Origin: Mycobacteroides saopaulense
Lineage (GTDB): Bacteria; Actinomycetota; Actinomycetes; Mycobacteriales; Mycobacteriaceae
Length of the DNA: 64,000 bases
Direction of reading: 5' to 3'
NCBI RefSeq assembly: GCF_001456355.1
Contig: NZ_CP010271.1
Span: forward strand, 3,844,001 to 3,908,000
Shown here: positions 59,049-64,000 of the stretch, piece by piece
Position numbering within the stretch: position 1 is the stretch's first letter
Layout of the letters: every line of letters begins with the position of its first letter
Program-made: the position numbers and the translations under genes
Notes under the pieces: model-generated
What the model was told of the DNA's origin: nothing
Databases searched by the model: none
The model's input: only the letters and a program-made list of their open reading frames with translations

Positions 59049-60313
59049 CCACCGCCGCAACGTCATCAGTCCTGGTCTATCAAGGCGTCAGCGACTCCGA
59101 GTTCTCCGAATGGAGGCGGACCGCCCAGCGCGTTGCCGACCAGCTGGCCGCCACCGCGCTGGACCGCGACCGAGCCAACCAGAACCCGAGCGGCGAAATC
59201 GGACTACTACGCGAGTACGGCCTGTTGTCCTTCGCCACCGCACGCGAATTCGGCGGAGCCGGCGGGAGTTTGACCCAGGCTCTGCAGCTCAGCCGGATCA
59301 TCGCCGCAGCGGACGGATCAATCGGCCAGCTGCTGCTCTACCACTACTCCAACGGTGTGTGGACGCACATTCTCGGGTCGCCGTCGCAGCGTGAACACAT
59401 CGCCCGCGGAGTCGGTGAACTCGGTTGGTTTCAGGGCAGTGTCAGTAACCCGCGCGACCCGGGTATCAGAGTCACCCGAACCGACGAGGGCTATCGGGTC
59501 GACGGGAAGCGGACGTTCGCCACCGGTGTCGCTCTCGCCGATCTGATCACCGTGCTCCTGTATGAAGACGAACCGATCAACGCGGTCATCCCCCGCGACC
59601 GGGAAGGACTGCGATTCAACGACGACTGGGACAACCTCGGGCAGCGGCTTACCGCAAGTGGGAGTGTCGAATTCGACAGTGTCCTATTGCGTCATGACGA
59701 GGTGCTCACCGGCCTTGCCGAGCTCTCGGCATCCGATGGATCCCGTGAACGCCGCGACGGCCTGCGGGCACTGTTCAGCCAGCTGATATTCGTCCATCTC
59801 TACCTCGGGATCGCCGAGGGGGCACTCGCCGCCGGCGTCACCTACATCAGGGAACAGGGCAGGCCGTGGCCGGAAGCACATTCCACCCAGGTCACCGAGG
59901 ACCCCTACCACCAACAGCTGCTGGGTCGGCTGTCCGCGGGTATCGCGGCAGGAATCGCCCTCGCCGACACGGTGACACGGGAATTCGAACAGGCCCTGGG
60001 GGCCGGTGAAACACCCAACGCGGCCCAATGGGGCGCATTGGCGATTCGGGTAGATCAAGCCAAGTCGATCGCCACCGAGGTGTCCTTGGACGTGACGCAC
60101 AACATCTACCAGGCCACCGGCGCCAGATCGACAGCCAATTCCGTTGGCTTGGACATCTACTGGCGTAACGCACGTACCCACACCACGCACGATCCGCTGC
60201 CGTATCGGCAGCGTGAGATCGGTCGCTACCTGTTGACCGATGAGTGGCCGTTACCGCGCAGCCTCAGCGGACTGGGACGCCACGCAGACACCACGCAGGG
60301 CCACCAGCCGTGA
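59045..60313 (+). CDS. Acyl-CoA dehydrogenase-fold flavoenzyme (DszC/SfnB-like)
   Basis: The 422-residue protein has the acyl-CoA dehydrogenase fold: the N-terminal helical domain ends in LSFATAREFGGAGGSLTQ, the beta domain includes WFQGSVSNPRDPGIRVTRTDEGYRVDGKRTFATG, and the C-terminal helices hold IRVDQAKSIATEVSLDVTHNIYQATGARSTA. The catalytic Glu of true dehydrogenases is not evident. This fits the flavin-dependent monooxygenase group (DszC, SfnB) that acts on sulfur or nitrogen compounds with reduced FMN. It is coupled on both sides (ATGA upstream, GTGA downstream). The substrate is unknown. Confidence 0.85.
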   Translation: MTTAATSSVLVYQGVSDSEFSEWRRTAQRVADQLAATALDRDRANQNPSGEIGLLREYGLLSFATAREFGGAGGSLTQALQLSRIIAAADGSIGQLLLYHYSNGVWTHILGSPSQREHIARGVGELGWFQGSVSNPRDPGIRVTRTDEGYRVDGKRTFATGVALADLITVLLYEDEPINAVIPRDREGLRFNDDWDNLGQRLTASGSVEFDSVLLRHDEVLTGLAELSASDGSRERRDGLRALFSQLIFVHLYLGIAEGALAAGVTYIREQGRPWPEAHSTQVTEDPYHQQLLGRLSAGIAAGIALADTVTREFEQALGAGETPNAAQWGALAIRVDQAKSIATEVSLDVTHNIYQATGARSTANSVGLDIYWRNARTHTTHDPLPYRQREIGRYLLTDEWPLPRSLSGLGRHADTTQGHQP

Positions 60314-61491
60314 CGGACATTCGCTTCCTGCAGACCTCCGCAGAACGCGAACGTGCCTTCGCGGTGTTCTGGCGCGCCATGGTCGGGCTACCGCCACTTG
60401 GCGAGTATGCCGCCGACGAATTGCTTGAAGAAGGACGCTATCTGGGTGCCTTCGATGACACCGACCTTGTCGGCGGAGCCGATTCGTACACCAGCTGGCT
60501 CACCGTTCCCGGCGGCTCGCGGGTTCCGCATGCAGCGGTCACACATATCGGCGTACTACCCACTCATACCCGCCGCGGAATCCTCACCGCCCTGGTTACC
60601 CGGCAGCTCACCGATATCGCCGGGCGGGGCGAGATCGTCGCCAGCCTGCGCGCCTCCGAAGCGGTGATCTACGGCCGCTTCGGCTATGGAGTGGCGACCA
60701 GCAGCGCCAGTTACCGGATCCAACGGCGGCGGGCGTTGCCGCACAGCCCCATTGACACCGGGGCCATCACCCTGCTCGACGCGTCGGCGTCGTCGGATCG
60801 GCTCGCCGCCATCTACGAACGTGCTGCCTGGGCCGGCTCCGTGGCGCGTCCACCGCAGTGGTGGCGGCTGCACGAGCTCTTCGAGGCCGCCGACCCCGTG
60901 AAGCACTACGTGGCCACTCACGCGCAAGGGTATGTGCGATACCGACCGCGGGACACCGCCGAATGGTTCGCCAGCAGCGCCCGCACCATATCGGTCGACG
61001 ACCTTGTCGCGCATAGCGATGAGGCCTACCGCGCATTGGTCGGCCATCTGCTCGATTTGGATTTGGTCGATGTCATCGAGCTCGGCCCACGCCCCATCGA
61101 CGACCCGCTGCCCCATCTGGTGACCGACCCCAGGTCGGTCACAGTGACCGGCATTCGCGACGAGACCTGGCTGCGGCTGATCGACGTGGAGGCGGCGTTG
61201 GCCGCACGCACGTACGCCGATACCGCACCGGTGGTGATCGAGGTGACCGACAATCTGCTGCCACATAACTCGGCGCGGTTCTCGGTCGGTGCCGACAAGG
61301 TGCGACGCACTCAGCATACTCCCGACCTGTCGTTGAGCATCTCCGCACTGGGATCGCTCTATCTCGGCGACAACACGTGGACACAGCTGGCGCGTGCCGG
61401 GCTGGTGTCCGCGCACACGACGGCGGCGATCAATGCCGCCGACGCCCTGTTCGCCACCGGCGCAAAGCCCTTTGCCGGCACCAATTTCTAG
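60310..61491 (+). CDS. eis1: Eis-family GNAT N-acetyltransferase (Eis1-like)
   Basis: The 393-residue protein has the Eis layout: an N-terminal GNAT domain with acetyl-CoA motif VLPTHTRRGILTALVTRQL (about 83-101), a second GNAT-like domain, and a C-terminal SCP2-like domain ending in a free Phe (FAGTNF), whose carboxylate is the catalytic base in Eis. It starts with GTG overlapping the upstream stop. In M. abscessus, as I recall, the gene at this locus is eis1 (MAB_4124), whereas aminoglycoside resistance comes from eis2 elsewhere. The operon context suggests acetylation of an amine in a catabolic pathway rather than drug resistance. Confidence 0.88.
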   Translation: MTDIRFLQTSAERERAFAVFWRAMVGLPPLGEYAADELLEEGRYLGAFDDTDLVGGADSYTSWLTVPGGSRVPHAAVTHIGVLPTHTRRGILTALVTRQLTDIAGRGEIVASLRASEAVIYGRFGYGVATSSASYRIQRRRALPHSPIDTGAITLLDASASSDRLAAIYERAAWAGSVARPPQWWRLHELFEAADPVKHYVATHAQGYVRYRPRDTAEWFASSARTISVDDLVAHSDEAYRALVGHLLDLDLVDVIELGPRPIDDPLPHLVTDPRSVTVTGIRDETWLRLIDVEAALAARTYADTAPVVIEVTDNLLPHNSARFSVGADKVRRTQHTPDLSLSISALGSLYLGDNTWTQLARAGLVSAHTTAAINAADALFATGAKPFAGTNF

Positions 61492-61501
61492 GAGTCACGC
61501 C

Positions 61502-62830
61502 ATGGCTGATGTTCTTCGCCAGCTTCACCTGCTTGCCTTCGGCAATGTGCGTGCCGGTGGCGCATGGCGGCTGCCCGGCGTCCAGAACGGCCCGCCCAAC
61601 CAACTCGACACCCTCGTCGCGACTGCGAAAGCAGCCGAGGCGGCGAAGTTCGACGCCATCTTCTTCGCCGACGGTCTGAACTTCGGCCCGGAGGCCACCT
61701 GGGCTCACAAATCCACCGAGGATTTCGAACCGCTGACGGCCACCTCGTACCTCGCCGCGGTCACCGAGCGTTTGGGCCTGGTCGTGACCGGCTCCTCGAC
61801 CTTCCAACCGCCGTATCACCTGGCGCGCCAGCTGCTGTCGCTTGATCATTTGAGCGCTGGACGCGCCGGATGGAACCTGGTGACGAGCTTCGCGCAGGCC
61901 GCGGCCGCCAACTTCGGTGAACGCGGCTTCCTCCCGCATGATGAGCGCTACCGACTGGCCGAGGAAACACTGCAGGTCGTGCAGTCGCTGTGGCATTCCT
62001 TTGAGTCCGACACCGTCATCGAGGACCGGACCACAGGAATCTACAGCGATATCAACAGAATTCATGTCACAAATCACGACGGAGAATTTCACAAGGTCAA
62101 GGGACCGCTTGGCGTCACTCCGTCGCGCCAAGGGCAACCGGTGATCTTTCAGGCCGGGTCCTCCACCACCGGAAGGGCCTTCGCCGCCAAGCATGCCGAG
62201 GTGGTCTTTACCGGGCAGACCGACATCGACCGCGCCAAGAACTTCTATCGCCAACTGCATCTGGAGTCCCGTGCTGCCGGACGCGCCTTCGTCCCTCTGG
62301 TCACCCCGTCGCTCGGTGTGGTCGTGGGCTCCACCGAGGCCGAGGCACGTGCCGTGGAAAGCACCGTCTACGAACACTTCATCCCCGAGTACCAGGCGGG
62401 TTGGCTGCTCGAGGTGGATGTCGACGTCGTCGGCGCCGACCTGGACGGCCCCGTACCGGAATCCGCGTTTCCGTCCAGCACCGAAACCCATCAGACGGCG
62501 CTGGACGGGTACAAACACCTTGCCACCGTAGGTAACCCGACGGTCCGGGAGTTCCTGTACCGCACATTGAATGCCTTCGGCACTCGATTCGTCGGTTCCG
62601 CCGAGCAGGTAGCCGATCAGATCGAGCTGTGGTTCACCGAAGGCGCGGCGGACGGCTTCATCGTGAGCACTTCGGGCCTACCCGGCCAGTTTCAGCTGTT
62701 CACCGAGCAGGTGGTACCAATCCTGGTGCGTCGGGGCATCTTCCGTGCCGAATATCCCGGCACCACACTGCGCGAGCACCTGGCCTTGCCTTGGCCTGCA
62801 CCGATACGCACGCCCGCTCTGCTCGGCTGA
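61502..62830 (+). CDS. LLM-class flavin-dependent monooxygenase (NtaA/SnaA/DszA family)
   Basis: The 442-residue luciferase-like (bacterial luciferase fold) protein of the NtaA/SnaA/DszA group has FDAIFFADGLNFG, LVVTGSSTFQPPYHLARQLLSLDHLSAGRAGWNLVTS, PVIFQAGSSTTGRAFAAKHAEVVFTG and a C-terminal DGFIVSTSGLPGQFQLFTEQVVPIL. These enzymes use FMNH2 from a separate reductase to cleave C-N or C-S bonds. It starts ten bases after eis1 behind AGGAG. With the DszC-like gene it probably oxidises a heteroatom compound taken up by the permease. No flavin reductase gene is in the window. Confidence 0.92.
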   Translation: MADVLRQLHLLAFGNVRAGGAWRLPGVQNGPPNQLDTLVATAKAAEAAKFDAIFFADGLNFGPEATWAHKSTEDFEPLTATSYLAAVTERLGLVVTGSSTFQPPYHLARQLLSLDHLSAGRAGWNLVTSFAQAAAANFGERGFLPHDERYRLAEETLQVVQSLWHSFESDTVIEDRTTGIYSDINRIHVTNHDGEFHKVKGPLGVTPSRQGQPVIFQAGSSTTGRAFAAKHAEVVFTGQTDIDRAKNFYRQLHLESRAAGRAFVPLVTPSLGVVVGSTEAEARAVESTVYEHFIPEYQAGWLLEVDVDVVGADLDGPVPESAFPSSTETHQTALDGYKHLATVGNPTVREFLYRTLNAFGTRFVGSAEQVADQIELWFTEGAADGFIVSTSGLPGQFQLFTEQVVPILVRRGIFRAEYPGTTLREHLALPWPAPIRTPALLG

Positions 62831-62842
62831 GCGGCACGCCGG

Positions 62843-63334
62843 CTACACCACTTCCCTCAATGAACCGTTCGTAACGTCGTAGACGAAACCACGCACGCTA
62901 CCCTTCCGCGGAACAAATGGGTTGGCCTTGATCCGCGCGACGGATTGACGGACGTCCTCGTCCAGATCGGCGAAGGCCTCAGCCGACCATGAAGGCTTGA
63001 TCCCGGTCTCGTCCTGGATCGTGCGCTTGAAGGCATCGTCGGTGAAAGTCAGCATGCCGCAATCGGTGTGGTGAATGAGAATGATCTCCTCGGTGCCCAG
63101 CAGCCGCTGCGAGATGACGAGCGACCGGATCTCGTCTTCCGTGATCACCCCACCGGCGTTACGGATGACGTGGGCATCGCCTTCCTGAAGACCCAGCAGT
63201 CCATAGGGATTCAGCCGAGCATCCATGCATGCCACTACCGCGATCTTGCGTCCCGGCGGCAACGGCAGATCACCCTTGTCGAAGCGCGCGGCGTATGCCT
63301 TGGCATTGTCAAGCAGTTCGTCAGTGGTCGACAT
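62843..63334 (-). CDS. Beta-class carbonic anhydrase
   Basis: The 163-residue cytoplasmic zinc enzyme interconverts CO2 and bicarbonate. The zinc ligands are visible: Cys36, with the Asp38/Arg40 dyad in CMDARL, and His89 and Cys92 in HHTDCGM. Its length and VIRNAGGVITEDEIRSLVIS match the Rv1284 type. It is convergent with the LLM gene, 12 bases apart, and follows the SMI1-like gene on the same strand by 31 bases. The role next to these genes is not obvious. Confidence 0.95.
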   Translation of the reverse strand: MSTTDELLDNAKAYAARFDKGDLPLPPGRKIAVVACMDARLNPYGLLGLQEGDAHVIRNAGGVITEDEIRSLVISQRLLGTEEIILIHHTDCGMLTFTDDAFKRTIQDETGIKPSWSAEAFADLDEDVRQSVARIKANPFVPRKGSVRGFVYDVTNGSLREVV

Positions 63335-63365
63335 GGCGCGAAGCTACGCGGGGGCATGCCGACGG

Positions 63366-63977
63366 TCAACGGTTACGAGCGATCTGATCCCAGATGTGGT
63401 CGCACACCTTCAGCAGATACTCCCGGACTCCGCCGAACGGCGGGTACCAGCTGCCGCGAAGCTTGGATTGCGCGTCACGCACCAAACCACGGATTTCACC
63501 GTGCGCGTCGATCGCAAGCAGCTCACCGGGCGCGACGGCGAAAGGCACGGCAGCGCTTTCACCCACGATCTGTAGCACCAAGAGCTGCTCACGAGAGCCC
63601 GGACCGAACATGGCCACGCTCTTGCTCTCGAGTTCGTCGTGGAACCGTTGTGCACCGAGAATTCCCTGTTGCCAACGTTTCCCGTCGAGAATCTGTTCTA
63701 CGGAGAGAACCTCACCGATGTATCCGCACATCAATCCGTTGGTGACCGCCAACAGCTCCCGATGTTCGGGGTGCAGTGTCCCACCGAAATGTCCTGCCAG
63801 AAGGTCCAACTCGGCCTTGTTGGCTCCCGGGTAGGTCCGCACCGAGTCATCGGCGTCGATAATCGACGCCAACTCGACGAGCTTGGCCACGATATCGGCC
63901 ATCGACGGAGGCGAGGGGCGGATGTCGCGCTGCCACGTCCGCGCGTGGGGTCCCATCTCCTGTTCGGCCAGGTACAT
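63366..63977 (-). CDS. SMI1/KNR4-like domain protein, 5' end uncertain
   Basis: The ORF is 203 residues from the ATG at 63977, but the frame stays open to the window edge, so the true start may be outside. ATG codons at 63977, 63956 and 63902 are all possible. LDLLAGHFGGTLHPEHRELLAVTNGL resembles the SMI1/KNR4 core (helix, then an NG turn), and VPFAVAPGELLAIDAHGEIRGL continues with its beta strands. Such domains are often immunity proteins against polymorphic toxins, but many are housekeeping. No toxin gene is visible here. Function unknown. Confidence 0.65.
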   Translation of the reverse strand: MYLAEQEMGPHARTWQRDIRPSPPSMADIVAKLVELASIIDADDSVRTYPGANKAELDLLAGHFGGTLHPEHRELLAVTNGLMCGYIGEVLSVEQILDGKRWQQGILGAQRFHDELESKSVAMFGPGSREQLLVLQIVGESAAVPFAVAPGELLAIDAHGEIRGLVRDAQSKLRGSWYPPFGGVREYLLKVCDHIWDQIARNR

Positions 63978-64000
63978 GCCTTGCTCGAGACTCTCGTGAT

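Overview
The window is a high-GC actinobacterial chromosome segment. Its gene content (isocitrate lyase, FadB2, UmaA-type mycolate methyltransferase, RamB, MmpS/MmpL transporters and a complete glycopeptidolipid (GPL) locus) points to a rapidly growing mycobacterium. The gene order matches what I remember of the Mycobacterium abscessus/chelonae group, including an Eis1-type acetyltransferase a few genes past mmpS4. The species cannot be fixed from sequence alone.

Left flank (1-10.9 kb): the end of a polyphosphate kinase 2 gene, umaA, a TetR regulator divergent from a four-gene cluster (APC permease, two urea-carboxylase-associated DUF1989 proteins, a carboxyltransferase-only urea-carboxylase fragment), then fadB2, aceA and an Rv0466-like acyl-ACP thioesterase on the minus strand. 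Next (11-13.3 kb) come a divergent MFS transporter and a GlxA/AraC regulator sharing a perfect inverted repeat.

GPL locus (13.3-53.4 kb): mbtH-mps1-mps2-gap form one minus-strand block. Domains read C-A-T-E-C-A-T-E-C on Mps1 and A-T-E-C-A-T-R on Mps2, which fits acyl-D-Phe-D-allo-Thr-D-Ala-L-alaninol, with the reductase releasing the alcohol. Tailoring genes follow: four methyltransferases, three GT-B glycosyltransferases, two membrane acyltransferases, an SDR that looks like a dTDP-L-rhamnose 4-epimerase (source of 6-deoxy-L-talose), and rmlA. A hemophore-like secreted protein and the mmpS4-mmpL4a-mmpL4b export operon close the locus. A 1.2 kb AT-rich region upstream of mbtH carries two opposed promoter candidates, an intrinsic terminator and a possible leaderless small ORF.

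Right flank (53.9-64 kb): ramB and a carboxymuconolactone-decarboxylase-like gene, a MerR-aldo/keto reductase operon with a textbook MerR operator, a translationally coupled operon (APC permease, DszC/SfnB-like flavoenzyme, Eis-family acetyltransferase, LLM monooxygenase), a beta-carbonic anhydrase and a SMI1/KNR4-like protein.

Compared with the M. tuberculosis order as I recall it (Rv0464c, ramB, Rv0466, icl1, fadB2, umaA), the GPL locus sits exactly in the divergent ramB/Rv0466 gap, and the DUF1989 cluster sits between fadB2 and umaA. These look like two separate insertions into one conserved central-metabolism block. Comparisons with other genomes and all names are from memory; no database search was run.
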